NCBI GenBank assembly: GCA_001653155.1
Contig: BDEJ01000030.1
Location: forward strand, 28,629-92,628
From: Porphyromonadaceae bacterium H1
GTDB lineage: Bacteria; Bacteroidota; Bacteroidia; Bacteroidales; Paludibacteraceae
Direction: 5' to 3'
DNA length: 64,000 nucleotides
Positions within the stretch are counted from its first letter, which is position 1; every line of letters starts with the position of its first letter. The position numbers and the translations under genes were made by a program. Below the pieces are notes generated by a model. The model made no database searches and had not been told where the DNA came from. It saw only the letters and a program-made list of their open reading frames with translations. Below, piece after piece: positions 1 through 10,907 of this stretch.

Positions 1-22
1 CATCCTCTTGGATTTTCTTCAT
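1..22 (-). CDS. Possible 5' end of a gene truncated by the window edge
   Basis: An ATG on the minus strand (22-20) opens a frame reading MKKIQED before the window ends. Only seven codons are visible, so no family can be named. A gene divergent from the hexuronate operon would fit a regulator, but that is a guess from position alone. The stretch 23-304 shows no convincing gene: the short frame beginning at 62 has no domain-like content. Confidence 0.2.
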
Positions 23-304
23 GGTAAAGCTCTTACACATTCCCTCAAAGAATTATGAGTCTTGTTCTTATCTCAAGAGAAATTCAAAGCTTATGTCCGG
101 CATGCCGCATCCTTCTGCAAGCCCCAAAGAAGAGGTTTAAAGCAGCAAGCAATAAAAAATAACTACGAACATCGGAGGTCTTTTCATGCACCGAATATTC
201 TTCATGATTTTTCTTCTATTATAAGAAATGCCTATGGGGGGATAAAACGAAATATAGCTTGATTAATTTCAAAGCTCACGATTCAAAAATTGACGATTAT
301 TCTC

Positions 305-312
305 TATATTTG
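305..312 (+). promoter_or_regulatory. Promoter -7 element of the hexuronate operon
   Basis: TATATTTG matches the Bacteroidota -7 consensus TAnnTTTG. Transcription would begin near 318, which lies inside the longest open frame of the next gene (from 259). This argues that translation starts at the ATG at 340. Confidence 0.55.
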
Positions 313-339
313 CAGCATGTAAGAAAACAACGAGAAGAT

Positions 340-1155
340 ATGCTACAGAATTTATTTGACATCAGTTCCAGGGTTATCGTTATTACAGGCGGCTGCGGAG
401 TCTTAGGCTCCGAGATGGCCCTCTACCTCGCCGGACAGGGCGCCACAGTGGTAGTATTGGATCGGGATGCGGTCAAAGGCGCCGAACTCCGCAACCGAAT
501 AAAGAAAATGGGGGGAAAATCCCTCTTCCTCGAAAGCGATGTGCTTGACAAAAGCATTCTCGAACAAAATCGCCAAGACATCCTCAAATCCTACGGAAAA
601 ATCGACGTACTGGTCAATGCCGCAGGAGGGAATATGCCGGGTGCCACCATCGCGACAGATCAAAGCATCTTCGATCTCGATATGGAAGCATTCAAAAAGG
701 TCGTTGATCTCAATCTCTTCGGCAGCGTCCTACCTACAATGGTCTTCGCCCGCGCCATGGTCGACGCCGGTACGGGCAATATCATCAACATAGCTTCCGA
801 ATCGGCCCTGCGTCCTCTCACGCGCGTTGCCGGATACGGAGCAGCCAAAGCCGCTGTAGCCAACTTCACCAAATACATGGCCGGAGAATTAGCACTGAAA
901 TTCGGGTCCGGATTTCGGGTAAATGCTTTGGCACCAGGATTTTTCATCACCGACCAAAACCGCAACCTCCTCACTCATCCCGACGGCAGCTATACCGATC
1001 GTGCTCGCAGCATTCTCGCGCACACTCCCTTCGGACGCTTTGGCGAGGCTCACGAACTACTCGGTTCCCTCCACTATCTCGTGAGTGATGCATCCCGTTT
1101 TGTTACAGGAAGCATTCTGGTGGTAGATGGCGGATTCGATGCTTTCTCCATCTAA
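340..1155 (+). CDS. SDR-family D-mannonate oxidoreductase (fructuronate reductase) candidate
   Basis: A 271-residue classical short-chain dehydrogenase. The N-terminal cofactor loop TGGCGVLG, the NAAGG motif, the catalytic serine in IASES and the YGAAK catalytic pair are all present. The C-terminal VTGSILVVDGGF is typical of SDR enzymes that act on sugar acids. It lies 30 bp upstream of uxuA, so the likely reaction is NAD(P)H-linked interconversion of fructuronate and mannonate, giving uxuA its substrate in the cytoplasm. This is an SDR, not the long-chain polyol-dehydrogenase type UxuB of Escherichia coli. The frame is open back to 259, but the promoter at 305-312 and the purine-rich stretch before 340 support the ATG at 340. 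The substrate is inferred from the neighbour; another 2-keto sugar acid is possible. Confidence 0.8.
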   Translation: MLQNLFDISSRVIVITGGCGVLGSEMALYLAGQGATVVVLDRDAVKGAELRNRIKKMGGKSLFLESDVLDKSILEQNRQDILKSYGKIDVLVNAAGGNMPGATIATDQSIFDLDMEAFKKVVDLNLFGSVLPTMVFARAMVDAGTGNIINIASESALRPLTRVAGYGAAKAAVANFTKYMAGELALKFGSGFRVNALAPGFFITDQNRNLLTHPDGSYTDRARSILAHTPFGRFGEAHELLGSLHYLVSDASRFVTGSILVVDGGFDAFSI

Positions 1156-1185
1156 ACTCAAAAAAATTAAAACAGCAATCCCGAT

Positions 1186-2355
1186 ATGAAACGTTTCGAA
1201 CAAACCTGGCGCTGGTATGGGCCCAAAGATCCCGTTTCTCTTTCCGACATAAAACAAGCCGGAGCAACGGGAATTGTTACCGCACTCCACCACATAAAAA
1301 ACGGTGAAGTATGGACCGTAGAAGAGATACGAAAGCGCATCGCCAAAATAGAAGCAGAAGGACTCACCTGGTCGGTAGTAGAAAGTATCCCCGTACACGA
1401 GCACATCAAAACACGGGAAGGAAAATTCGCTGTTTACATCGAGAACTACAAACAAAGCATCCGCAACCTGGCTGCCTGCGGCGTAAAGATTGTTACTTAC
1501 AACTTCATGCCGGTGCTCGACTGGACACGTACCGACTTGGCCTATACCCTGCCCGATGGATCAAAAGCCCTCCGTTTCGAACGGGCTGCTTTCATAGCCT
1601 TTGACCTCTTCCTCCTCAAACGTCCGAATGCGGAACGGGAATACACTCAGACCGAAATCGAAAAGGCGCGGCAGCGATTTGCCGACATGAGTCAAGAAGA
1701 GAAGGATCGCCTGACCCGCAACATGATTGCCGGACTACCGGGAGCAGAAGAAAGCTTTACCCTCGAAGAGTTTCAGCAGCAGCTCGATCGCTACCGCCAA
1801 GTCGATGCCGAAACGCTACGCTCGAACCTGATAGCCTTTGTTGCTGAAATAGCTCCCGTCGCGGAAGCCTGTGGTGTGAAACTGGCCATTCATCCCGACG
1901 ACCCACCCTACCCGATCTTAGGACTGCCTCGCGTGATGAGTACCGAAGCGGATTTCCTCCGACTGGCGGAGGCCGTTCCTTCCGCATCCAACGGGCTCTG
2001 TTTCTGTACCGGTTCTTTCGGAGTAATACCGGAGAATAAGCTAGCCGAAATGCTTCGGAACTTGGGCGACAGGGTACATTTTGTTCACTTCCGTTCGACC
2101 CAACGCGACGCCGAAGGAAACTTTTACGAAGCCAACCACTTGGAGGGTGACGTCGACATGTATGCCGTAATGAAGGAGCTTGTCCTTCTGCAACAGAGAC
2201 GGCAAATATCCATTCCTCTGCGCCCCGACCACGGGCACCAAATGATAGACGATTTGCGTAAGCAGACTAATCCCGGCTATTCCTGCATCGGTCGGCTGCG
2301 CGGATTAGCTGAGTTGCGTGGCCTCGAAATGGGAATCGCCCGGTCCATCCTCTAA
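1186..2355 (+). CDS. uxuA: Mannonate dehydratase
   Basis: A 389-residue protein matching UxuA, which dehydrates D-mannonate to 2-keto-3-deoxygluconate in glucuronate and galacturonate breakdown. The start [19 protein letters not shown] and the following [12 protein letters not shown] are characteristic of the family. The C-terminal half carries the metal-site stretches [18 protein letters not shown] and LRPDHGH, as expected for the TIM-barrel, divalent-metal-dependent enzyme. Length is usual. It follows the SDR gene by 30 bp and is probably co-transcribed from the promoter at 305. The next pathway enzymes (KDG kinase and aldolase) are not in this window. Confidence 0.95.
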   Translation: MKRFEQTWRWYGPKDPVSLSDIKQAGATGIVTALHHIKNGEVWTVEEIRKRIAKIEAEGLTWSVVESIPVHEHIKTREGKFAVYIENYKQSIRNLAACGVKIVTYNFMPVLDWTRTDLAYTLPDGSKALRFERAAFIAFDLFLLKRPNAEREYTQTEIEKARQRFADMSQEEKDRLTRNMIAGLPGAEESFTLEEFQQQLDRYRQVDAETLRSNLIAFVAEIAPVAEACGVKLAIHPDDPPYPILGLPRVMSTEADFLRLAEAVPSASNGLCFCTGSFGVIPENKLAEMLRNLGDRVHFVHFRSTQRDAEGNFYEANHLEGDVDMYAVMKELVLLQQRRQISIPLRPDHGHQMIDDLRKQTNPGYSCIGRLRGLAELRGLEMGIARSIL

Positions 2356-2579
2356 GAAAAAAACAACACTCCCCTTGTTGCATACCGCAACTCACTCAAA
2401 AGCAGACAACGAGGAAAAACAAAAAAAGGTATGTAGTTTCTGCTTCGATAAGCTTTAATAACAAAACTGTAAATTTCCTCAAAAAGGAGGAAGAACAGAT
2501 ATAATCCCATGAAAACAAGTCAAATAGACCCCCAAAAACAGTTTTTCAAAGGAAAAATCAGCTAAAAAAAACATCAAAA

Positions 2580-2617
2580 AAGCCCGAAAATAGGTTGTAT
2601 AACATATTTTCGGGCTT
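2580..2617. terminator. 13-bp perfect hairpin after uxuA
   Basis: The arm AAGCCCGAAAATA (2580-2592) is exactly complementary to TATTTTCGGGCTT (2605-2617), around a 12-nt loop. There is no T-run after it on the plus strand, but an A-rich tract before it gives a T-run on the minus strand. It sits 225 bp beyond uxuA and may end read-through or mark the start of a separate small transcript. Confidence 0.5.
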
Positions 2618-2638
2618 GTGCATGAAGAAAAATCCATG

Positions 2639-2753
2639 TTTCTTTGCAACACTTAACAATAATAACACAACACAATCTTTTTTATACCTTAGAAAAACTA
2701 ATACCTATTTAAGCAAAAAAATGCGGGGCTTTGTGAAAAGCCCCGCATTTTTT
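2639..2753 (+). ncRNA. Possible small RNA between two hairpins
   Basis: TTTCTTTG (2639-2646) resembles a Bacteroidota -7 element and has TTG exactly 20 nt upstream (2616-2618), the usual spacing. A transcript from about 2653 would be roughly 100 nt long and end at the strong terminator at 2716-2753. No convincing protein is encoded: the open frame here runs through both hairpins. Promoter position 2 is T instead of A, so the call is tentative. Confidence 0.3.
2716..2753 (+). terminator. Strong rho-independent terminator
   Basis: A 17-bp perfect stem (2716-2732 with 2737-2753), a four-base GTGA loop, a GCGGGGC core and a T6 tail. It can work in both directions because of the flanking A6 and T6. 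It insulates the flavoprotein operon that starts at 2860 from the hexuronate genes. Confidence 0.85.
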
Positions 2754-2816
2754 ATACATCTATCAAAAAAAGCATGCATTTTATCAAGAAAAGAAGAGCA
2801 GACAAGGCTTTTTACT

Positions 2817-2824
2817 TATATTTG
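2817..2824 (+). promoter_or_regulatory. Promoter -7 element of the nfnAB operon
   Basis: TATATTTG, exact match to TAnnTTTG, 36 bp before the ATG at 2860. It lies directly downstream of the terminator at 2716-2753. Confidence 0.6.
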
Positions 2825-2859
2825 CAAAACCAAAAAGACAGAGGAAACTGACAGTAGCT

Positions 2860-3705
2860 ATGAATAAAATTATAAGCAAAGAAATTTTCTCAGAGAATGT
2901 TGTTCAATTTGAGGTAGAGGCCCCTTTAATCGCCAAAGCCCACAGAGCCGGACATTTTGTTATCGTCCGTGTCGGAGAACAAGGGGAGCGCATGCCACTC
3001 ACCATTGCTTCCTCCGATGTGCAAAAAGGAAGCATCAATCTGGTAGTACAAAAAGTAGGTGTTTCTTCCGCGAAGCTTTGTGCGCTCAATGCGGGAGATT
3101 ATATTACGGATTTAGTGGGGCCGCTGGGAAAAGCCACGCACATCGAAAACTTCGGCACCGTACTGTGTGCCTGCGGCGGAGTGGGAACAGCTCCCATGCT
3201 GCCCATCGTAAGGGCCCTGAAGAAAGCGGGGAATCGCGTAATCACCGTTCTGGCAGCACGCAGCAAAACCCTTATCATTCTCGAAAAACAAATGCGCGAG
3301 CACTCCGACGAAGTCATCATCATGACCGACGACGGATCCTACGGAACAAAAGGACTTGTTACCAACGGTATCGAAAGCGTATTGCAACGGGAGTCTGTGG
3401 ATTTCTGTGTTACAGTGGGGCCTGCCATCATGATGAAGTTTGTAGGACAACTTACTCAAAAATACCGCATCCCTACCGTTGCCTCTCTCAACACCATCAT
3501 GGTGGATGGTACGGGCATGTGCGGAGCCTGTCGTGTTACGGTCGATAAAAAGACAAAATTCGTCTGTGTAGATGGCCCCGAGTTCGACGCCCACCAAGTG
3601 GACTTCGACGAAATGATCATGCGCCTGAATGCCTATAAAGACTTGGAACGAGGAGCCATGCAGCGCTTTGCGGAGCAACCCGAGCAGGACAGGCCGGCAA
3701 TGTAG
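2860..3705 (+). CDS. NfnA/SudB-type FAD- and [2Fe-2S]-binding reductase subunit
   Basis: A 281-residue member of the ferredoxin-NADP reductase-like family (PyrK/NfnA/SudB). The N-terminal half is the FAD-binding barrel with RMPLTIAS. The NAD(P)-binding part starts with CGGVGTAPMLPIV (residues 105-117). Near the C-terminus DGTGMCGACRV and a further cysteine give D216, C221, C224 and C236, the Asp plus three Cys pattern of the NfnA [2Fe-2S] site. The partner gene for the flavoprotein subunit starts 33 bp downstream. The pair could be NADH-dependent reduced ferredoxin:NADP oxidoreductase (NfnAB, electron bifurcation) or a sulfide dehydrogenase-like enzyme. These cannot be separated by eye, so no symbol is given. 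Confidence 0.8.
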   Translation: MNKIISKEIFSENVVQFEVEAPLIAKAHRAGHFVIVRVGEQGERMPLTIASSDVQKGSINLVVQKVGVSSAKLCALNAGDYITDLVGPLGKATHIENFGTVLCACGGVGTAPMLPIVRALKKAGNRVITVLAARSKTLIILEKQMREHSDEVIIMTDDGSYGTKGLVTNGIESVLQRESVDFCVTVGPAIMMKFVGQLTQKYRIPTVASLNTIMVDGTGMCGACRVTVDKKTKFVCVDGPEFDAHQVDFDEMIMRLNAYKDLERGAMQRFAEQPEQDRPAM

Positions 3706-3738
3706 AACAGTTTCAGCCACAATCCTCCACATACAGCT

Positions 3739-5208
3739 ATGAAAGAAGAAAGCCAAATAAAACAGGAAAGAGAGCAAGATTGGCGGGTATCGTTGCGTAA
3801 CGGAATGAAAGCCAAAGATCGTATTGCCATACCACGAGTGCAAATGCCCGAGCGCGACGCCCGCATACGCAGCACAAATAACGAAGAGGTAAATTTAGGC
3901 CTGACTGAAACCCAGGCCATGACGGAAGCGCAGCGCTGCCTCGACTGTGCCAAACCAACTTGCATGGACGGATGTCCCGTAGGTGTAAACATCCCTACTT
4001 TTATAAAATATATCGAGGTAGGCAATTTCCCGGCAGCAGCAAGAACTCTAAAGCAAACCTCTGCCCTACCTGCGGTTTGTGGACGCGTATGCCCTCAGGA
4101 GAAGCAGTGTGAGGCTCATTGCATCCATCTGAAGATGAAGAGCACTGCCGTCTCTATCGGTAATTTAGAGCGTTTCGCCGCCGATTACGAACGCAACAGC
4201 GGCTGCATATCGGTACCCGAAGTGGCTGCCTCGAAAGGCATAAAGGTAGCTGCCGTAGGTTCGGGGCCGGCCGGTCTTTCCTTTGCCGGCGACATGGCCA
4301 AGTTAGGCTACGACGTAAGCGTCTTCGAAGCCTTACACGAAATAGGAGGCGTACTGAAGTACGGCATACCCGTTTTCCGCCTCCCGAACGAAATCGTAGA
4401 TGTGGAAATAGACAACCTCCGAAGCATGGGAGTCAAATTTGTAAAAAACTGCATCGTAGGAAAAACCATCACTATCGACGATTTGAAAGCCGATGGTTTC
4501 AAAGGAGTATTTGTAGCCAGCGGGGCGGGGCTACCGCGCTTCATGAATATCCCCGGAGAGAATCTGGCAGGCGTCATGTCTTCCAACGAATACCTTACAC
4601 GGGTGAATCTGATGAATGCGGCATCCGCTACATCGGATACTCCCGTATATACCGGTAAGAAAGTAGCCGTCATCGGAGGCGGAAATACAGCCATGGACTC
4701 GGTGCGTACCGCGCGTCGGCTCGGAGCCGAAAGAGCCATGATTGTTTACCGCCGTTCGGAAGAAGAAATGCCGGCTCGACGGGAAGAAATACATCACGCA
4801 AAAGCAGAAGGCATCGATTTTCTCACCTTGCGCAATCCGATAGCCTATCAAGGCGACGAGAAAGGCCGGGTTACCCACATGCAGCTCCAAGTCATGGAGC
4901 TCGGTGAGGCAGACGCTTCCGGCAGACGTGCGCCTCGCGAAATTCCGGGAAAAACGGAATGCATCGAAGTGGACGAAGTAATTGTGAGCGTTGGCGTCTC
5001 GCCCAACCCTCTGATTCCCCAATCCGTATCCGGTCTCGATGTCAGCAAATGGGGAACCATTGTTGTGGACGAATCGAGCATGCAGTCCTCCATACCCATG
5101 ATTTTTGCGGGTGGAGACATTGTGCGCGGCGGAGCTACCGTCATTCTGGCCATGGGAGACGGACGTCGAGCTGCGAAATCAATGAACGAATGGTTAAGCA
5201 AGAAATAG
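3739..5208 (+). CDS. NfnB / glutamate synthase small-subunit-like flavoprotein
   Basis: A 489-residue FAD/NAD(P) oxidoreductase. Its N-terminal domain carries the two four-cysteine sets of this family: C67, C70, C75 and C79, then C114, C118, C124 and C128, ligating two [4Fe-4S] clusters. The FAD fold VGSGPAG is near residues 173-179 and the NADPH fold GGGNTAMDSVRTARRLG starts near 313. The C-terminal IFAGGDIVRGGATV is the usual second FAD contact. No glutamate synthase large subunit is nearby, and an NfnA-like gene sits immediately upstream. It therefore more likely works as the large subunit of NfnAB, moving electrons between NADPH, NADH and ferredoxin, than in glutamate synthesis. Confidence 0.85.
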   Translation: MKEESQIKQEREQDWRVSLRNGMKAKDRIAIPRVQMPERDARIRSTNNEEVNLGLTETQAMTEAQRCLDCAKPTCMDGCPVGVNIPTFIKYIEVGNFPAAARTLKQTSALPAVCGRVCPQEKQCEAHCIHLKMKSTAVSIGNLERFAADYERNSGCISVPEVAASKGIKVAAVGSGPAGLSFAGDMAKLGYDVSVFEALHEIGGVLKYGIPVFRLPNEIVDVEIDNLRSMGVKFVKNCIVGKTITIDDLKADGFKGVFVASGAGLPRFMNIPGENLAGVMSSNEYLTRVNLMNAASATSDTPVYTGKKVAVIGGGNTAMDSVRTARRLGAERAMIVYRRSEEEMPARREEIHHAKAEGIDFLTLRNPIAYQGDEKGRVTHMQLQVMELGEADASGRRAPREIPGKTECIEVDEVIVSVGVSPNPLIPQSVSGLDVSKWGTIVVDESSMQSSIPMIFAGGDIVRGGATVILAMGDGRRAAKSMNEWLSKK

Positions 5209-5215
5209 AGTCCGT

Positions 5216-5737
5216 ATGATATCTTTCGAAGAAGTTTTTCCAATAGGACAAATACAAAAAACTCACGGTGTAGCGGGCGAAATGGCCTGCTCCTTTTCTT
5301 CCGAAATATTTTCGGAGGAAAATATTGATTTCGTTGTACTCGATATCGAAGGTATTCTGGTGCCTTTCTACATAAGTTCATTTCGTCCCAAGGGTCAGAA
5401 AAGCGGACTTTTGATGCTGGAAGGTATTAACTCCGAAACAGAAGCCCGACAACTGTCGGGAAAGAAACTCTACATTCCGAAATATCATCTGGATAAAGTC
5501 GATTCGCAGGAAATAGATTTAAGCTATTTCATCGGGTTTGAAGTCCAAGACGGACAGGCCGGCCGGGTAGGACAGATAAACGACGTGGATGAAACAACTC
5601 CAAACAGCCTCTTCGTTGTAAGCTGTGGCAAAGACGAGTTTCTGATTCCGGCCGGAGCGGACTACATCCGCTCCGTGGATCATGAACAGGGCATCCTCTA
5701 TGTCGATTTACCCGAAGGGCTGATCGATTTGGCTTAA
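5216..5737 (+). CDS. rimM: Ribosome maturation factor RimM
   Basis: A 173-residue 16S rRNA processing protein that assists assembly of the 30S head. The N-terminal barrel begins FPIGQIQKTHGVAGEM, the family hallmark (I-x-K-x-HG-x-x-GE), and the C-terminal PRC-barrel domain follows from about residue 95 (YFIGFEV). The start is 7 bp after the flavoprotein stop, so it is probably the last gene of that operon. Its TAA ends at 5737 and the stop of the convergent GH97 gene begins at 5739, so the two mRNAs must overlap at their 3' ends unless termination occurs inside a coding region. Confidence 0.93.
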   Translation: MISFEEVFPIGQIQKTHGVAGEMACSFSSEIFSEENIDFVVLDIEGILVPFYISSFRPKGQKSGLLMLEGINSETEARQLSGKKLYIPKYHLDKVDSQEIDLSYFIGFEVQDGQAGRVGQINDVDETTPNSLFVVSCGKDEFLIPAGADYIRSVDHEQGILYVDLPEGLIDLA

Positions 5738-5738
5738 A

Positions 5739-8417
<2,679 letters not shown>

Positions 8418-8425
<8 letters not shown>

Positions 8426-8987
8426 TAGGCAACATAAGATTAAGAAGCCCTGCAATGAGCAGGGGCGACACGATAACCGAGAGAGAAAAAACCAGCAGGA
8501 ACTGTTCTCTTTCTTTCTCCGACATTTTCATCACAGCACCCAAGCCGCCCCAAAGCAGGTAAGCGGCGTGTATAACCAGAATCTGAAGAAAGAAAAGACT
8601 GGGAATCAGGCTCACAAGCATTTTCAGCACAAAAACAGTGGTAAACGAATAAGCAACTACGCTCTCACAAGCGGCTTGTGAAAATGTGAGACCTGTTTTC
8701 TTCCGTAAAAACTCCCAACAAAGCCGGCAAGCTAAAAAATACCCCCCCAGCAAAGAAATAGCATTTACCGAAGCTTTCAGCAAGGCCATCTCAAATTTTC
8801 GCTCCGGGCTGTGCAGCAAAGCGGCCAGGAAGCTTAGCGCCACACAAAGCACAATCCATGGGAGTACATAGCTTGCACGAAGGTCTTTCACCTCCATCTT
8901 CTCGGAAGCAATGAGCTCCCAGGTAGCATTGGGCTTCAGCAACAAGCCTCGCGTTCTGTTCAGGATCTGTTTAAAATCAATTCTCAT
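8418..8987 (-). CDS. Yip1-family integral membrane protein
   Basis: A 189-residue protein with about five hydrophobic segments (near residues 42-60, 74-90, 112-128, 132-150 and 163-185). It opens with a short amphipathic part containing [15 protein letters not shown], the LxxPxxTWexI pattern of bacterial Yip1-domain proteins. Function is unknown; the family resembles eukaryotic Rab-interacting membrane proteins. Its stop codon lies inside the start of smpB, so it is first in an operon Yip1-smpB-GH97. A promoter element lies at 9014-9007. Confidence 0.75.
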
Positions 8988-9006
8988 GTACCGTTAGCGA
9001 AAAATG

Positions 9007-9014
9007 CAAAGATA
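9007..9014 (-). promoter_or_regulatory. Promoter -7 element of the Yip1-smpB operon
   Basis: Minus-strand TATCTTTG (9014 to 9007) matches TAnnTTTG. The start codon at 8987 is only about 13 nt beyond the expected transcription start, so the leader is very short. Confidence 0.6.
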
Positions 9015-9045
9015 CGGGATAAAATTTATTTTCGAAGTTTTTAGC

Positions 9046-10266
9046 TTAGGAAACTCCCTCCAGAAAGCGCCAGGCCAAATAGGCCAAGGCCCCGGAGCCC
9101 GTTTTAAGAGCTTCTTCGTCTATCCGAAAACTCGTTGTGTGCAAACCGCCTGCTTGCGCATTCTCCTTTCCACGTATTCCGAGGCGGTAAAAAGTAGCCG
9201 GATAGCACTGCGTAAAAAAACCGAAATCCTCCGAAGTCATACGCACCTCCATATCCCGTACAGATTCTTTCCCCAGATATTCTTCGGCAAAACGACGGGC
9301 AGCTTGGGTTACTTGAGGATGATTATCGACACAAGGATAACCTTCCGGAATATCAATTTCAGCGCAACAACCACAGGCGTCACAGGTCGCAGTAACAATA
9401 CGGCGAATATGCTCTTTAGCCTGCTCACGCCAGAGCTCATCCATCGTCCGCAAACTGCCCGAAAGGCGGACTTCCGAAGGAATTACATTGGTGGCCCCTT
9501 CGGCTATTAAGCTTCCAAAGCTCAAAACCATGGGGGTCAACGGATGACAAAGGCGGCTCCTCAACTGTTGCAGGGCAACAATGCTTTGTGAAGCGGCCAG
9601 CACGGTATCGTTAAGCAGGTGAGGCAAAGCGCCATGCCCTCCCTTTCCTCTGATTTTGATGTGGATCTCGTCAGCCGAAGCCATTACGCGCCCTTCTCTG
9701 AAAGCCAGCGTGCCGGTCGGATAATCCGGCGACACATGCTGCCCGATGATCATATCGGGCTTCCAGTCCTCAAACACCCCATCCTCCAACATCAAGCGGG
9801 CGCCTCCGGGCGATTTCTCCTCGCCGGGTTGAAAGACGAGCAGCACCCTGCCTGAAAAAGAATCCTCCATGTCCTTCAGAATGCGTGCCGCCCCAAGCAG
9901 CGAGGCCGTATGAGCATCGTGCCCACAAGCATGCATTACACCGTCGCGAAGCGACTTCCAAGGCAAGTTCGTTCCTTCGGATAGAGGAAGGGCATCCATG
10001 TCGGCACGTAGGGCCACGGTCTTGTCCAAAGGAGATTTTTTCCCCGATATGAGTCCCAGCACACCGGTAGTTCCGAACCCGCTACGGTATTCGATTCCCA
10101 TTTTATCCAATTCGCTGCAAACAAAGGCCGATGTTTCAAACTCGCAAAACGACAACTCCGGATGAGCGTGCAAATGACGGTAACAACGACACGAATAGTC
10201 GAAGTAAGCCTCGCTGAGATCATGTATTTTTTTTAACGCGGTATGTATCGTCTCCATTCTGAGCAT
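9046..10266 (-). CDS. M20-family amidohydrolase (N-acyl amino acid amidohydrolase)
   Basis: A 406-residue cytoplasmic metallopeptidase of the M20D / IAA-amino acid hydrolase group. Metal-site residues are visible in HACGHDAHT (H112, C114, H116, D117), QPGEE (E149, E150) and GQHV. The dimerisation domain (GGHGALPHLLNDTV) and a C-terminal TSEDFGFF complete the fold. Likely reaction: removal of acyl groups from N-acyl amino acids (hippurate-like or N-acetyl substrates); the exact substrate is unknown. There are two possible starts, ATG at 10266 or 10257 (METIHTALKK). The gene is divergent from the DUF1573 pair, with its own promoter. Confidence 0.85.
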   Translation of the reverse strand: MLRMETIHTALKKIHDLSEAYFDYSCRCYRHLHAHPELSFCEFETSAFVCSELDKMGIEYRSGFGTTGVLGLISGKKSPLDKTVALRADMDALPLSEGTNLPWKSLRDGVMHACGHDAHTASLLGAARILKDMEDSFSGRVLLVFQPGEEKSPGGARLMLEDGVFEDWKPDMIIGQHVSPDYPTGTLAFREGRVMASADEIHIKIRGKGGHGALPHLLNDTVLAASQSIVALQQLRSRLCHPLTPMVLSFGSLIAEGATNVIPSEVRLSGSLRTMDELWREQAKEHIRRIVTATCDACGCCAEIDIPEGYPCVDNHPQVTQAARRFAEEYLGKESVRDMEVRMTSEDFGFFTQCYPATFYRLGIRGKENAQAGGLHTTSFRIDEEALKTGSGALAYLAWRFLEGVS

Positions 10267-10288
10267 ATAAACGCAAAGACTGACAGTA

Positions 10289-10296
10289 CAAAATTA
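10289..10296 (-). promoter_or_regulatory. Promoter -7 element of the M20 gene
   Basis: Minus-strand TAATTTTG (10296 to 10289) fits TAnnTTTG and is 23 bp before the ATG at 10266. It faces the divergent promoter at 10361. Confidence 0.5.
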
Positions 10297-10360
10297 CAAA
10301 TAAGGATGCAAATTTAACAAAATTAACCCGGCTTTTTTTAGGCATAGTCCTTTAATTTTG

Positions 10361-10368
10361 TATTTTTG
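10361..10368 (+). promoter_or_regulatory. Promoter -7 element of the DUF1573 operon
   Basis: TATTTTTG fits TAnnTTTG; a leader of about 80 nt precedes the ATG at 10458. Confidence 0.5.
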
Positions 10369-10457
10369 CAGGCAATGACTACTCCCCCATCACCCTCGAT
10401 GCGAGGCAGTCAGCACGGAATCAGATATACTCACAAGAAATTAATCCAACTACTTGT

Positions 10458-10895
10458 ATGAAAAAACTTAGTGTATTTATTGCCTTAGTTAGCCTAACTG
10501 CAGTATTAATGGCGAAAGGACCTGCCATCACGTTCAAAGAAAGCGTTCACGACTTCAAAGAGATAGAAGAAATGGGAGGTTTGGCCAAACACGATTTCGA
10601 ATTCACCAATACGGGCGATGCAACCTTGGTCATCAACTCGGTTCGCGCTTCTTGTGGATGTACCACCCCTTCGTGGACAAGAACTCCTATCGAACCCGGC
10701 AAGAAAGGTGTCATATCGGTTGCATACAACCCGCAAGGCCGCCCGGGCTCATTTATAAAAACAATTACCGTACGCTCCAATGCAAGCGAAGAGGATGCTC
10801 AGATGCTTCAGATAAAAGGGAAGGTTGTAAATACAAAGCAAAGTAAAGGTCCTAAATCCAGAAACAGATCTGAGGCCGTGCCTTACACATACTAA
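10458..10895 (+). CDS. DUF1573 exported protein
   Basis: A 145-residue protein with a signal peptide (MKKLSVFIALVSLTAVLMA) followed by a single DUF1573 Ig-like domain. The domain shows the typical ITFKESVHDFKEI start, the hydrophobic FTNTGDATLVI strand and ASCGCTTPSWTRTPIEPGKKG, whose SCGCT signature defines the family. It is likely periplasmic or surface-exposed; no biochemical role is established. The next gene, 12 bp downstream, carries a second copy of the same domain, so the two are probably co-transcribed. Confidence 0.85.
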   Translation: MKKLSVFIALVSLTAVLMAKGPAITFKESVHDFKEIEEMGGLAKHDFEFTNTGDATLVINSVRASCGCTTPSWTRTPIEPGKKGVISVAYNPQGRPGSFIKTITVRSNASEEDAQMLQIKGKVVNTKQSKGPKSRNRSEAVPYTY

Positions 10896-10907
10896 CTCCA
10901 TTCCGAT

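Noticed and set aside
62..262. A 66-codon frame at the window start
   Set aside because: TTG start, no ribosome site and no recognisable composition; ends just before the operon promoter.
2595..2867. A 90-codon frame ahead of the flavoprotein genes
   Set aside because: It reads through two perfect hairpins and a promoter, with low-complexity Lys/Asn content.
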